Shown: positions 20,304-30,873, numbered from the stretch's first letter. The stretch: DNA of 64,000 nt from Paenibacillus hexagrammi (GCF_021513275.1 NZ_CP090978.1:1984001-2048000); one strand, 5' to 3'. The notes: generated from the sequence alone by a model not told the origin. A program made the numbers and translations.

Positions 20304-21770
20304 ATGAAAACCATCAATCGAAAACTGCTTGCGGTATCACTGACACTTGTCATGACAGCACCGCTGGCTGTTGCGTGCAGTAAAGGCACCACAGAGGATA
20401 ATAAAACCGAGCGTGTATTAAAAATTGCAACCAGCTATGGCTACGATGAAGAATATCTGCGGCAGCAGTTTACGGAAATTTATGAATTTGCGAATCCCAA
20501 TGTTAAGATCGAGATCATTCCAACGATGGATGATATGGTTCGATATAAAGCCCCGGCTCCCGGGGAGAAAATGCCAGACCCTCTTGAGAAACTCAAAGAG
20601 GTCATGCAGGGAGATAACCCTCCCGATGTGGTCATGATGGGCTACGAACAGCTCCCCGATGTCATCGATAGCAATCTGCTTACCCAGTTAGATCCACTCG
20701 TAACGAAGGATAAATTTGATACGACCGGAATCGTTCCCGCTGTGATTGACGGCATTAAAAACGTTGGTGGAGGAAAGCTGTACGCGCTCGCACCAAATTT
20801 CAGTTCCTCGGCACTCATTTACAATAAGAAGATTTTCTCCGATGCCGGCGTAGATTTCCCTAAGGACGATATGACATGGGATGAAGTCTTCGATCTAGCC
20901 AAACGGGTATATAAAGAGGATGGAGATAAAACCATTAACGGCTTCAACTTCTATACGCAATCTCAGATGGATTTGTTTTACGGCATGCAGATGTATACGG
21001 CTCCGCTTCAATTGAAGATGTTTGATGACAATGCAGAAAAAATGACGGTGGACACGGATCAGTGGGAGAAGGTTTGGTCCAAAATGGCAGAACTTCAGAA
21101 ACAGCATGTGTTCCCGGAGGTAGTTGACCCTCAAAAGCAAATGAATCGTCAGTATGATCAAGAAAATCCGTTCGCCTACGATGATTTTATGTCCGGACGA
21201 CTTGCGATGGGAATCATTAATTACGGGCAGATCCAACAGCTGGTAAATGCCAACAAAAACGCGGCCAATTATAAGGGCTTTACACCGATTGACTGGGATG
21301 TTGTAACGGTCCCTTCTCATCCGGAAGCTAAGGGTGTCGGCGGTTCGATCTATATGAACGGCATTATGGCCATTAATGCAAAAGCGCAAAATCCGGAAGA
21401 TGCTTGGAATTTTATTAAATTCGTCAATGGCGATGACTGGGCGAAGCTGAAATCCCACAGCTCCTATCAACTCGTATCCCGATCCAAATATTTGAAGCCG
21501 AAGGACGGAGAAGATTTCCACATGGAAGCATTCTATAAAGTGATTCCGGCTCCGATCGATCCGAATACGAAGATCTACCAGAACAACCCGAATATCTATC
21601 AAGTACAGGATCTAGGCCGCCAGCAGTTCCTTAATGTGCTTAACGGCAAGATTACTGCGCGGGAGGGTCTGAAAGAGTGGCAAACCCAAGGGGATACCAT
21701 GCTGAAACAAATCAAGGATAACCCGAATGGACCGATCACACCTCCAGCACCTGCTGGTGCGGCAGGCTAA
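20304..21770 (+). CDS. Extracellular solute-binding lipoprotein, family 1
   Basis: The 488-residue lipoprotein has a signal peptide with lipobox LAVAC (Cys25) and the family 1 (MalE/UgpB-like) fold features: an N-terminal LKIATSYGYDEEYLR strand-helix, PPDVVMMGYEQLPDV, and YNKKIFSDAGVDFPKDDMTW near 180. Family 1 proteins normally deliver sugars to importers with MalF/MalG-type permeases. None is present here; the neighbours are an FtsX permease and its ATPases. Its role in this cassette may be non-transport ligand capture or sensing. It lies 31 bp after the ATPase, behind GGAGGG. Confidence 0.87.
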   Translation: MKTINRKLLAVSLTLVMTAPLAVACSKGTTEDNKTERVLKIATSYGYDEEYLRQQFTEIYEFANPNVKIEIIPTMDDMVRYKAPAPGEKMPDPLEKLKEVMQGDNPPDVVMMGYEQLPDVIDSNLLTQLDPLVTKDKFDTTGIVPAVIDGIKNVGGGKLYALAPNFSSSALIYNKKIFSDAGVDFPKDDMTWDEVFDLAKRVYKEDGDKTINGFNFYTQSQMDLFYGMQMYTAPLQLKMFDDNAEKMTVDTDQWEKVWSKMAELQKQHVFPEVVDPQKQMNRQYDQENPFAYDDFMSGRLAMGIINYGQIQQLVNANKNAANYKGFTPIDWDVVTVPSHPEAKGVGGSIYMNGIMAINAKAQNPEDAWNFIKFVNGDDWAKLKSHSSYQLVSRSKYLKPKDGEDFHMEAFYKVIPAPIDPNTKIYQNNPNIYQVQDLGRQQFLNVLNGKITAREGLKEWQTQGDTMLKQIKDNPNGPITPPAPAGAAG

Positions 21771-21815
21771 TACACCAAACCAGACTTACTCGTTACAAAG
21801 GAGGACTTCAAGATC

Positions 21816-23969
21816 ATGAACAGCAGGTTCCGTTACACTCGATTAGCTGCTATGGCTTTATCTGCAACTTTAGTTCTTGGTCCGATGAACAACGCGTGGG
21901 CTGACAGCCAGTCTGCGCCGGTTGTTTCGTCGGTTGGAACGGTGTCCATTTCAGACAGCAGTTACTTCGAGTTGAAACAAATTCACGTCTTGCCGGAAGC
22001 AAGCGGCAAATTAGCTACTTTTACCATTACGATTCATAATGACAGCAGCAATGAGCTGCAATTTATCGACTACTGGGTACGTCTTAAAAGCAAAACAGGC
22101 AATCAATTCTCTGCTCGACTGCTTCCTGCCGATAAGGACAAAAACCGGGTCTCGCCAAAGTCATCTGAGGATTTAACGTTCTATGCTACGGTCAATTCGG
22201 ATACGAACTTACAGGATTTGATCGTCCAATTCATCAAATGGGACTTCAGCCAGTCCAACTTTGAACGCGTTCTTGGTGAGGTTGAGGTTCCGGATGGATA
22301 CACGGATATTACACCGGCTGACGGCTCCAGCATCATCTCCGTAGGCGGCAATGATGTGACTGCCTCCATTAAGAAGTTTGTCAGTAACAAGAATGAGAAA
22401 TATTATGTTCCGACGGTCTATCTAACTCTAGAGAATTCAGGGTCACATTCCGTTACAATTCCTTCCTATTTATTCTCTATACGTACCCCAGAGGGACTGC
22501 TTTATCCGTTAGAGGCTAAGGGAACGAAGAATCTGACTATTAACCCTAAAGAAAGTAAAGAGATTCAATTGTCAGGGTCCATTCCCGTAGCGGTAGCTCC
22601 TGATGGTTGGCAGCTCACCCTAGCAGAGGCAATAGCAGATTTGAAAATGAACATTGCAATCGCTGCGTTTCAGCTTCCGGCTGTTGCCTCACAGGAGGAA
22701 GGCTCCCTTGGTAAGGAATATTCATTCACAGATAAGTCCGGGGTGTATTATGCTGCCCTGAACGGCCTTCATCGGCTGCCGTGGGAAGATCAAGATATCG
22801 TTACAGCTGATTTAACGCTTAGCAACAAGGGTGATGATTCATTGCCTATTCCGGCATTGACGGGTTATTTTTTGCTCGACGATGCCGTGAAGGTTGAAGC
22901 AAACCTAGTTCAAACGGCCAAGGTCATTGGGCTTGCGGCTGGCTCAAGCGTTAATTTGCAAATCGCAGCAAAAATCCCGTACACTTATGAATTTTCTCAA
23001 ATTAAGCTTGTCCTGCAGGAGAAGGATGCGGACGGCGATTCGACTTCATCCGGAACGGATACCGGCAGTGCTGATTTGACCGATGTACTAGAGTTCTCAT
23101 CCCAAGCTGAGCTTCAAGCAATCCCTTACATTGGAATGGGAGAATCGTACGCAACGACATCAGCTGGTCACAGGACGAATTATAAAATTCGCAGCATTCA
23201 AACGTATGGAGGCAATACGGGCAGTCTATTCACAGCCCAACTGGAAGCGACGAACGCCGAGAAACGTTATACGAATGTTTCCAAAATTGTGGCGCATTTC
23301 CGGGCGCCGGACGGTACGATTTTCCCAGCGGATGTAGCTGAGATTACAAATAAAGTGAGTCCGAGCGGCAAAGCACTGATTAACGTGTCCGCAAAAATCC
23401 CGAAGGGATTCTCTACGGAGAATATGAATTTGATGATCGGCGACGCGATAACCGAAGGAGAATTGACCGTTGGGGACAAAAAGCCGGACTCCTACGTAAA
23501 CCCAGTTTCATTCTGGCTGCCGGATGAGCTGAAGGACGCTAAATCTACTTTGAAAGGCTTAACCTTGTATCCGTATACGATCACGCTGGACCACATCTCG
23601 ACGCAGATTGATAACAGTACGTTTACACTCGGCTTTAATTATGAGATTCAAAAAGATTTGCTGATTGAAACGAATATGGAAGGGCATAAGTTGGTGCTGG
23701 TATTTGAAGACGGTAAGGGAAGAAAAGGCTTTGAAAAGTCCTTTGAAGCAAAGGAAATTGATCCCGTCGACGGGGACACGCCTGATACGGCTGGGACGAA
23801 GTTGAAGCTGGGCAAGCATGAGAACTTTGAAATTAGCATGACGGATGAGGATTTGATTTATAAATCTACCTTCCTTAAAAAGTACAAGCTGAGCCTGTAC
23901 GATGAGCTGGATGGTCAAAGAAGGCTGCTGGGCTCCCAAGATATCGACTGGTTTGTAACAACGGACTAA
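21816..23969 (+). CDS. Secreted beta-rich repeat protein (paralog of the 28.9-kb gene)
   Basis: I do not recognise a family. The 717-residue protein has a signal peptide (cleavage near NAWADS) and about four diverged repeats of 80-110 residues at roughly 30-150, 180-265, 305-400 and 440-545. Each follows the pattern of hydrophobic strands, then N-x-G/S, then a P-x-x-x-F/W-x-x-R/L segment, as in DUF4352-like or Ig-like domains (for example LENSGSHSVTIPSYLFSIRT). A different C-terminal domain starts at LYPYTITLDH. The same layout and a YPYNVNI C-terminal domain occur in the secreted protein after the RND pump. It is the last gene of the MacAB-like cassette. Confidence 0.7.
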   Translation: MNSRFRYTRLAAMALSATLVLGPMNNAWADSQSAPVVSSVGTVSISDSSYFELKQIHVLPEASGKLATFTITIHNDSSNELQFIDYWVRLKSKTGNQFSARLLPADKDKNRVSPKSSEDLTFYATVNSDTNLQDLIVQFIKWDFSQSNFERVLGEVEVPDGYTDITPADGSSIISVGGNDVTASIKKFVSNKNEKYYVPTVYLTLENSGSHSVTIPSYLFSIRTPEGLLYPLEAKGTKNLTINPKESKEIQLSGSIPVAVAPDGWQLTLAEAIADLKMNIAIAAFQLPAVASQEEGSLGKEYSFTDKSGVYYAALNGLHRLPWEDQDIVTADLTLSNKGDDSLPIPALTGYFLLDDAVKVEANLVQTAKVIGLAAGSSVNLQIAAKIPYTYEFSQIKLVLQEKDADGDSTSSGTDTGSADLTDVLEFSSQAELQAIPYIGMGESYATTSAGHRTNYKIRSIQTYGGNTGSLFTAQLEATNAEKRYTNVSKIVAHFRAPDGTIFPADVAEITNKVSPSGKALINVSAKIPKGFSTENMNLMIGDAITEGELTVGDKKPDSYVNPVSFWLPDELKDAKSTLKGLTLYPYTITLDHISTQIDNSTFTLGFNYEIQKDLLIETNMEGHKLVLVFEDGKGRKGFEKSFEAKEIDPVDGDTPDTAGTKLKLGKHENFEISMTDEDLIYKSTFLKKYKLSLYDELDGQRRLLGSQDIDWFVTTD

Positions 23970-24529
23970 TACCTATTATCTTGCAATACGAGCGGAGCCT
24001 ATGGGGACTTCGTTCAGACTGTTGATAAAGGTATATGGAGGGCTCAGTAGTTTTCGGAGAAGCGTAGCGATCGGAGAAAATCTACTAAAGCTCGGAATGC
24101 ACCCTTCTTTATCAACAAAGTCAGCGGAGCCCATAAGGGGCTTCGCTTTATTCTTGTTGGAACCACTGCAGGTTCCATGCCGTATAGTCACATGGAGTCA
24201 TAACAAGTCGACTCTGCGCATGACTCAATTTATGACTGCACATATGACCTATTTCACCTGTCATTCTTTCACTTGGCATATATAATGAAAGCAATGCTGT
24301 CTGAATTGGAAATTTTTGAAGTTTGTTTGAAGTAGGAATTCCGGGAAACACAGTCAAACTTTACTATAGAAGAGAAAGTGGGGGGAGTAAAACCATTTAG
24401 CGGTAAGTAAAAAAACATAAAATTTTCAAACCTGGTTTATTTTTTGTTAAGATTTACCGTTTATGATGAAAGTAAGCAATGCCCGCTTGTTTTGTTGGTT
24501 ACAGTTTGTGGGATAGGGGAGTAGTGAGA
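23970..24529 (+). other. 560-bp gene-free region between the two transport cassettes
   Basis: The first 180 bp hold the structured repeat described separately. Further on, GGAACC/GGTTCC (24159-24176) forms a short hairpin, and an A+T-rich stretch (24350-24480) probably carries the promoter of the RND operon, though I could not fix a well-spaced -35/-10 pair. Short open frames here have no convincing ribosome-binding site or composition. Confidence 0.5.
23991..24150 (+). repeat. Structured intergenic repeat element
   Basis: Two imperfect direct copies of AGCGGAGCCYATRRGGRCTTCG (shown degenerate) flank the element at about 23990-24012 and 24123-24145; the second can form a hairpin AGCGGAGCCC/GGGGCTTCGCT followed by TTTATTCTT. 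Between them GTTGATAAAG (24021-24030) pairs exactly with CTTTATCAAC (24107-24116). The core at 24069-24112 recurs at 57778-57821 with about 77% identity. It may be a dispersed palindromic repeat or an mRNA 3' structure. Confidence 0.55.
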
Positions 24530-27500
24530 ATGATCAAATTTACAGAGTTTTCGATGAAAAATATAGCAGCGATCTTCATTATTATGATTCTGCTGCTAGT
24601 AGGGGGGACATACGCAACTACGACGTTAAAGGTCGAAAGCATGCCGGATATTACGTTTCCTGTTGTGATCGTAAGTACTACATACACGGCGCCGCCTAAG
24701 GATGTTCTTGAGGAAATTACCAAGCCGCTCGAAAAAGCGGTCGCGGGGTTGGATGGGTTAAAAAACCTGACCTCGAGCTCGCAGGACAACTATTCACAGA
24801 TCATCATAGAGCTTGAGCAGAGCAAGGATCCTGAGGATGTCAAGCAGGACGTCGAAAGTCTGGTCTCCAATGTTCAATTACCGGATAGCGCGGAGAAGCC
24901 TCGGGTGCTGACAGCAGGTTTTGCGTCGGAGCCGGTGTATTACATGGCGGTATACGGCGAGGAAGGGATGAATCAGACAGAGCTCGACAAAGTGTATAAA
25001 GACACGATTCTGCCGGGCTTCAACGGTTTAAAAGGGATTGACCACGTAGACTCCGTCGGGAATCAGGATGCAGTCCTCTCCATTAAGCTGGATGCAGCAG
25101 CTATTAACAATTACGGTATGACTCCTTCCGATGTTTCTAACATGATAAAAGCATCGCTGGTGTCCAGTCCGGCAGGTACAGTTGATTTTAATGGGAATTC
25201 GCAGATGGTGCGGGTAAAGGGCGATATGGACACCATCTACAATTTGGATAATCTGAAGATCATGACAAAAACAGGCGATACCCTGCTGTTAAAGCAGGTC
25301 GCTAAAGTGGAAGCAATCAGCGAATCGAAGTTTATGGCAAGATTGGACGATAAACCGGCGATCGGTGTATTGCTTTACAAGACAAAAGCAGCTAATGCCG
25401 TTGAGTTTGCCGATAGTGCAGATAAGCTCATGAAGGATTGGGAGAAATCCATTCCAGGCGTTAAATTTCATATTGTTTTGAATGGCGCTACCTCCATTAA
25501 GGAATCGGTTCATGGTATGGTGCAAGAGGGTGGAATGGGGGCCGTTCTAGCTTCCTTGATGATTCTGATTTTCCTGCGAAATATTCGTATGACGTTAATC
25601 GTACTCGTGTCCATTCCTTTATCCATTCTTGTGACCTTACTGTTAATGGCGCCTCTAGGTATTTCCCTCAATATTATGACACTTGGAGGGATGGCGATTG
25701 CCGTCGGCCGGGTCGTTGACGATAGTATCGTCGTTATTGAGAATATATACAGCCAATTACAAAAAGCGCACGAACGAAATGAGTCCGTGATCAAGTTAGC
25801 TACTCAGCAAGTATCGGCAGCTATTACATCTTCAACGATTACAACCGTCGGTGTATTTGGCCCGATTGCCTTTGTTAGCGGCGTAGTCGGAGAAGTATTC
25901 CGTCCTTTTGCCATCACGCTGGTCTGTGCATTAATGTCTTCACTGCTTGTAGCACTAACCGTAATTCCGATGCTGGCAAAGATTTTGGTTCTGAAAAGCA
26001 AGAAAATTACTACACATGATGAGAATCATGTTGGTCCCATGGCTATGCGCTACAAGAAAGCGCTGGTTTGGTCTTTGAACAACCGAATTAAAACATTGTT
26101 AATTGCCGGGCTGATTTTCGTGCTGTCGATCGTATTAATCGTTCCGCATTTAGCTATGTCATTCATGCCGGATAGTGAAACTGATCGTCAAGCTTACGTT
26201 CAATTAAAGCTGCCGCGTGAAACATCACTCGATATGATGAATCAGAAGTCCATGGAAATTGAAGCTATGCTGAAAGCGGCGAAGGATGATAAAGGTAATC
26301 CGGTCTTCAAATATAACGAAGCGCTTGTAGGCTACAACTTGGGAAGTAATGATAAATTTGCATACCGCGCAACCATGTTTACGGAATTTAACGATTCCAT
26401 TGATGCGAAGGAAGCTGTAAAGAAATATAAGGAAGAGATCATGAAGCTGCTGCCTACCGGCTCAGATGTGAATATGGAGCTCATCACGATGGGTGGCGGA
26501 GGCTCAAGCGGAGCAGACTTCTCTTACTCGCTTAAAGGAGACGATCAACTCTACCTCAAGCAAGCGGCTGAGCTGGTTAAAGAGAAGATGAAAGAGTTCC
26601 CGGAGCTAACAGACGTTAAAGACAGTCTGAGCGATTCCAAAACTGAGGTAGAGATTACGGTTGATCAAAACAAAGCTAGACTCTATGGGCTCACTGCAGG
26701 TCAAATCCTTCAAACGGTAAACAGTTGGATTAGCGAAGAGAAGCTTGGGGATATGAAGTTTAATAATGTTACTTACGAAACGAAGGTGATGCTGGATCCG
26801 ATTTATAAGGATTCTGTTGAAAAGATGGGCGCCTTCCTGATGAAGACGTCAACCGGTCAAACGGTTCAGCTGAACGAAGTGGCGAAAGTGAAACAGATTG
26901 ATGCGCCGACCGGCATCAGCCGCGAGAGCCAGGAACAGGTGTTGAATGTAACGGCCAAAATCGACAATGTCGATAAAGGCGGCGTCAGTAAGAAGGTTTC
27001 AGCAGAGCTGGCCAAAATCGAGCTGCCGTCAGGTGTAAGCAGAGAAGTGAAAGGCGTATCTGATGATATTAATAAAAGCTTTATGGAAATGTTCATGGCG
27101 ATGGGGGCTTCCATTTTCATTGTATATCTGGTGATGGTGTTAGCGTTTGGAAACGCTAGTGCTCCGCTGACGATTCTGTTCTCCCTACCACTTGCTGCGA
27201 TTGGAGGACTACTAGGACTTCTTGTTACAGGTGAATCCGTAAACGTAACCTCCTTGATCGGATTCCTGATGCTCATTGGTATCGTCGTAACGAATGCGAT
27301 TGTATTGGTAGACCGCGTTCAGCAGCTAAGAGAATTGAATTATTCGGTTCGGGATTCTCTCATTGAAGCAGGCATGACCAGACTGCGGCCTATTATTATG
27401 ACAGCTGGCGCTACGATTTTAGCGCTTATGCCACTCGCTCTTGGACTTTCGAAGGGTACCATTATTTCCAAGGGTCTGGCTGTCGTCGTGATCGGAGGTC

Positions 27501-27643
27501 TTACAACGTCAACACTGCTGACGTTAGTGATTGTGCCTATCGTGTATGAGCTTATCTTTAGCAGAAAAGAGAGAAAGTTGGCCAAACGGAAAGCAAAAAT
27601 GGATGCCATTCAAGCGGATAATGCTGCAACGTCTATGCAATAA
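24530..27643 (+). CDS. RND-family efflux pump (AcrB/SwrC-like)
   Basis: The 1037-residue transporter has the full RND plan: TM1 near residue 12-30, a large extracytoplasmic loop, the TM2-TM6 block (about 320-490), a second loop, and the C-terminal TM block (about 850-1010). TM4 carries the proton-relay aspartates in GRVVDDSIVVIEN. Paenibacilli have no outer membrane, so it would act like B. subtilis SwrC, exporting amphiphiles such as lipopeptides; the substrate here is unknown. I chose ATG 24530 (MIKFTEFSMKN), since AGGGGAG precedes it and the upstream frame lacks a signal. It starts an operon with a fusion protein and a secreted protein. Confidence 0.92.
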   Translation: MIKFTEFSMKNIAAIFIIMILLLVGGTYATTTLKVESMPDITFPVVIVSTTYTAPPKDVLEEITKPLEKAVAGLDGLKNLTSSSQDNYSQIIIELEQSKDPEDVKQDVESLVSNVQLPDSAEKPRVLTAGFASEPVYYMAVYGEEGMNQTELDKVYKDTILPGFNGLKGIDHVDSVGNQDAVLSIKLDAAAINNYGMTPSDVSNMIKASLVSSPAGTVDFNGNSQMVRVKGDMDTIYNLDNLKIMTKTGDTLLLKQVAKVEAISESKFMARLDDKPAIGVLLYKTKAANAVEFADSADKLMKDWEKSIPGVKFHIVLNGATSIKESVHGMVQEGGMGAVLASLMILIFLRNIRMTLIVLVSIPLSILVTLLLMAPLGISLNIMTLGGMAIAVGRVVDDSIVVIENIYSQLQKAHERNESVIKLATQQVSAAITSSTITTVGVFGPIAFVSGVVGEVFRPFAITLVCALMSSLLVALTVIPMLAKILVLKSKKITTHDENHVGPMAMRYKKALVWSLNNRIKTLLIAGLIFVLSIVLIVPHLAMSFMPDSETDRQAYVQLKLPRETSLDMMNQKSMEIEAMLKAAKDDKGNPVFKYNEALVGYNLGSNDKFAYRATMFTEFNDSIDAKEAVKKYKEEIMKLLPTGSDVNMELITMGGGGSSGADFSYSLKGDDQLYLKQAAELVKEKMKEFPELTDVKDSLSDSKTEVEITVDQNKARLYGLTAGQILQTVNSWISEEKLGDMKFNNVTYETKVMLDPIYKDSVEKMGAFLMKTSTGQTVQLNEVAKVKQIDAPTGISRESQEQVLNVTAKIDNVDKGGVSKKVSAELAKIELPSGVSREVKGVSDDINKSFMEMFMAMGASIFIVYLVMVLAFGNASAPLTILFSLPLAAIGGLLGLLVTGESVNVTSLIGFLMLIGIVVTNAIVLVDRVQQLRELNYSVRDSLIEAGMTRLRPIIMTAGATILALMPLALGLSKGTIISKGLAVVVIGGLTTSTLLTLVIVPIVYELIFSRKERKLAKRKAKMDAIQADNAATSMQ

Positions 27644-27670
27644 GCTTACTGGGAAAAGGAGAATTGAAAC

Positions 27671-28925
27671 ATGAAACGTCAGTTGTTGTCTTTAAAACAA
27701 AGCACCAAACTTATCGGGTCGTCGCGCTGAGCGCGGCGATTGCCGCGGGCTGTTCCGCTCCACAAGCGGCTAACCCAGCTGCAACAAGTGCAGCGCAAGC
27801 AGATATGGTTAAGACCGTGAAGACGGCAAAAATCACCAAAGAGAAAATCGGTGATCCGATTGAGCAGGTAGGGGATGTCGTGTCTTCGGTTCAATTGGAT
27901 GTTGTGACCAAAGGTCAAGGGGAAGTCATTGAGATTCTAAAGAAACGTGGAGAGAAGGTAGAGAAGGGGATGTTCTGTTCCGTCTTGACCCGACCGACAC
28001 CTTGATCCAGAAGGATTTAAATGCCGTTTCACTCAAGGGTGCACAAGAGGGGCTTTCTTCCGCACAGAAAAGCTCGGCTAACAATGTAGCCGATATGAAA
28101 GATAACATTACGACGATGGAAACGACGGTCAGCGATGCGGAAAAAGCGTACAACAAAACCCGCAATCTGTACGATCAGGGGCAGGCGTCCAAATCCGACC
28201 TGGATGCGGCGGAAAATGCGCTGGATAAAGTAAAGCGCAGCCTTGACAGCTTGCATAGGCAGCTGAAGGCTTTACAAGAGACCAACACGTTGGCTCAAGC
28301 GGAGACACAGCTGGAATCGGCGGAAGTGAATAAGCGCAGCATCGAAAGAGCTTTGGATAATTTGGAAGTAAAAGCACCGACTTCAGGAATTTTAACGGAC
28401 TTGAACGTGGAAGTGGGCCAAAGTGTAACAGCAGGCTATCGCGCTGGTGAAGTTCAGCAGATCAATCCGGTGAAAATTAAATCTCAATTAACTGAAGCAT
28501 CTGCTAGCCTTGTTAGAGGCAAAACGGAGCTTACCTTCTACATACCGGATGTGCTCGATAAGACGACGGCTCCGATCACGTATTTGTCAGACGTTATTAA
28601 CGGTCAAACCAAAGCGTATGACCTAGAGCTGGAAATTCCGAATCCTGACGGTAAGATCAAGCCTGGCTCTAAAGCTCAAATCCAACTGACGAAGGAAGAT
28701 GAGCAGATCGTACCTGTTGTACCTACGCTGAGTATTGTCCGTGAAGGCGGAGATAACTTCGTGTATATTTTGAATGGGGATATCGCGGAAAAAAGAAAAG
28801 TGGAACTGGGCCGCTTAAATGAGACGAATCAAGAAATTATCTCCGGTGTGAAAGAGGGAGAAATCTTAATCACCTCAGGTCAGCATCAGTTGAAAGATAA
28901 AGATAAGGTTCAAGTTGCAAACTAA
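27671..28925 (+). pseudogene. RND membrane-fusion lipoprotein, two frameshifts as sequenced
   Basis: ATG 27671 follows AAAGGAG. Reading MKRQLLSLKQSTKLI, the frame breaks at about 27716-27718 (GGG, one G short); one base restores GVVALSAAIAAGCSAP with a lipobox (Cys28). A second break at about 27966-27970 (GGGG, one short) restores VEKGDVLFRLDPTDTLIQKD. The rest is a normal HlyD/AcrA adaptor: a coiled coil (about 130-220), a lipoyl half (VKAPTSGILTDLNVEVGQSV) and beta-barrel domains. About 418 residues after correction. Two G losses in one gene argue for sequencing error rather than decay. It is the partner of the RND pump upstream. Confidence 0.87.
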
Positions 28926-28967
28926 CGATCGGAATTGAAACGCATTTACGTTCAGGAGGAATACAAA

Positions 28968-30707
28968 GTGAATAAGACAATGAAAAAATCGCTAACGACT
29001 CTGGTACTATCTGCCGCATTACTCACATCTGCTGCCTATCCGGCATGGGCATCGGAACCTGCAGCCTCAGAGGCTCCGATAGCTGCACAGGCTGTTGCAA
29101 GTTATCCGCTCTCAGGCTCCATCGAGGTTGAATTGAAAAGCTTGCTTAACGAACATGAATCGGATTCCACCAAGCTGGGTGCAGTAATTCGTTTGAAAAA
29201 CACGGGCTCCAAATTGACCCGTGTACCGGATTTTGAACTGCGCGTTCGTACGGCTGACGGAGTCGAGTATACGCTGGAGCCTAGCTCTAAAAATCCAAAG
29301 GCAGTCAAAGGCAAAAGTGAACAAGAGCTCAGCTATTTGTCCACCGTAGATCGCATTGATGATGTTACACTCACAGACATCAGCTGGGTCGATGTGGATT
29401 TGGAGGTATATCCGAAAAAAGAAACAACGCTGCTCACTCTGCCGCTGGATCCTTCCATGGTTTGGAACGGTGTGGACAGCACAATTACGAATCAAGGTGC
29501 GATCTTGAAATGGGGAGAGCCGTTTACGCTTCCTTCTCTCCATTCTTCTATCGTATTCAGACCTATCGATATTCATAAGGAGATTACCGCGAAGGGTGTA
29601 TCGACAGTCGTTCAAATCCAAGCGGAAAACCCTACGGATGAGCGTCAAAACGTTCCTAATTTCGCCATTGACGGCAAAACCGAGAGCAGTGTGTATTCCG
29701 GAAGCAGAGCGGAGTCTTCGGTCACTTTAGAGGCTGGTGAAAAGAAATACGTTCACGTCGTCATTCCGACGGATCTGGATACGGAGTTCACAAGCTTGAA
29801 TGTCGTAACTCCAGAGAAGTTTGCCACTGCAGCGGGTGAAGAATCCTACCGTGTAGGCCGTATCAACATCTTGCTCCCTGCCGGCGCGGCAACACAAGGG
29901 GTGATTCCTGCACCTAGCTATACCCTCGGTACCCCTGTGAGACTGGATTCGACGAACAAATTTATTCCTTCCAATGTGGAAATCTCACTAGAGGAGCTGC
30001 ATATCTCGGGTAACGATGACGATGCCTTCAATACGGCAGTCGCGAAGTTCAAAGTAACGAACAACAGCGACCGTCCGCTGCCGATTCCGAACATTCAGAC
30101 CGAGTTGATCAGCAAGGATGGATATTCTTATATTGGAACTAGGCAGGCGAACACCGCTTCTGCAGTCGTACCTAAAGCTTCTTACATCGTTAGTTATGCG
30201 TTCTCGCTTCCAGCTTCCGAAACAGGTGAAGGCTTGAAAATGAACTTGTACAGCACGCAAACCACCGCGGATACGACGTATAAATCTCTGTTAGCTACAG
30301 CCAAGGTTCCGGTTCAAAAAGAAGAGTCCGATGATTCTGTGCTCAAAATGTATCCATATAATGTGAACATTCGAGACTGGTCGATCACTGCGTTGTTCCA
30401 GCCAACATCCTTCTTGTATAACTACAAGCTGAAGCTGGATTTGGATATTGAACAGGATAAGGCTGTAACAGTTGATGCCAACACTTCTAAGCTGCAATTT
30501 GACTTATATGATAATGATGGCAATCGCGTAGGCAGCACAACCGAAGCGTTAGCCGGAACCAATCGTCTATATAACGGCACGAATACGATTTCTTTGAATG
30601 TCAATTCAGGACAGCTTGACTTCCCGCTAACGGTTAAAATTTACGAAGTATTTACGACAGCAGCGGGAGATACTGCCAAGCGTTTCCTTACGGAATTTAA
30701 GCAGTAA
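28968..30707 (+). CDS. Secreted beta-rich repeat protein (paralog of the 21.8-kb gene)
   Basis: Function not recognised. I place the start at GTG 28968, 7 nt after AGGAGGA, giving 579 residues with a signal peptide ending near PAWAS. Three diverged repeats are visible at about 30-120, 195-265 and 335-420 (for example VIRLKNTGSKLTRVPDFELR and KFKVTNNSDRPLPIPNIQTE), each with the strand, N-x-G/S, V/I-P pattern. A separate C-terminal domain begins at MYPYNVNIRDW, close to LYPYTITLDH in the other protein. Both end efflux-type cassettes, suggesting a shared role outside the membrane, for example as a partner of the fusion proteins; this is inference. Confidence 0.7.
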   Translation: MNKTMKKSLTTLVLSAALLTSAAYPAWASEPAASEAPIAAQAVASYPLSGSIEVELKSLLNEHESDSTKLGAVIRLKNTGSKLTRVPDFELRVRTADGVEYTLEPSSKNPKAVKGKSEQELSYLSTVDRIDDVTLTDISWVDVDLEVYPKKETTLLTLPLDPSMVWNGVDSTITNQGAILKWGEPFTLPSLHSSIVFRPIDIHKEITAKGVSTVVQIQAENPTDERQNVPNFAIDGKTESSVYSGSRAESSVTLEAGEKKYVHVVIPTDLDTEFTSLNVVTPEKFATAAGEESYRVGRINILLPAGAATQGVIPAPSYTLGTPVRLDSTNKFIPSNVEISLEELHISGNDDDAFNTAVAKFKVTNNSDRPLPIPNIQTELISKDGYSYIGTRQANTASAVVPKASYIVSYAFSLPASETGEGLKMNLYSTQTTADTTYKSLLATAKVPVQKEESDDSVLKMYPYNVNIRDWSITALFQPTSFLYNYKLKLDLDIEQDKAVTVDANTSKLQFDLYDNDGNRVGSTTEALAGTNRLYNGTNTISLNVNSGQLDFPLTVKIYEVFTTAAGDTAKRFLTEFKQ

Positions 30708-30815
30708 TTTGAAATTATGCCTTTCATTTAATGAAATTGAGGCAAGCAGCAATTATTAGGAATCTAACTTTTCATTCGATGTTATGTCTCTACATCTATT
30801 TTTTGAAAGTAACAC

Positions 30816-30855
30816 AAAAGCCTCAAGCACTGTGTGATCAGCGCTTGAGGCTTTT
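30816..30855. terminator. Bidirectional terminator
   Basis: AAAAGCCTCAAGC pairs with GCTTGAGGCTTTTT around a loop of about 13 nt. It separates the RND operon from the convergent 2H phosphoesterase gene. Confidence 0.85.
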
Positions 30856-30873
30856 TCATGTTTAAGTAATTCC

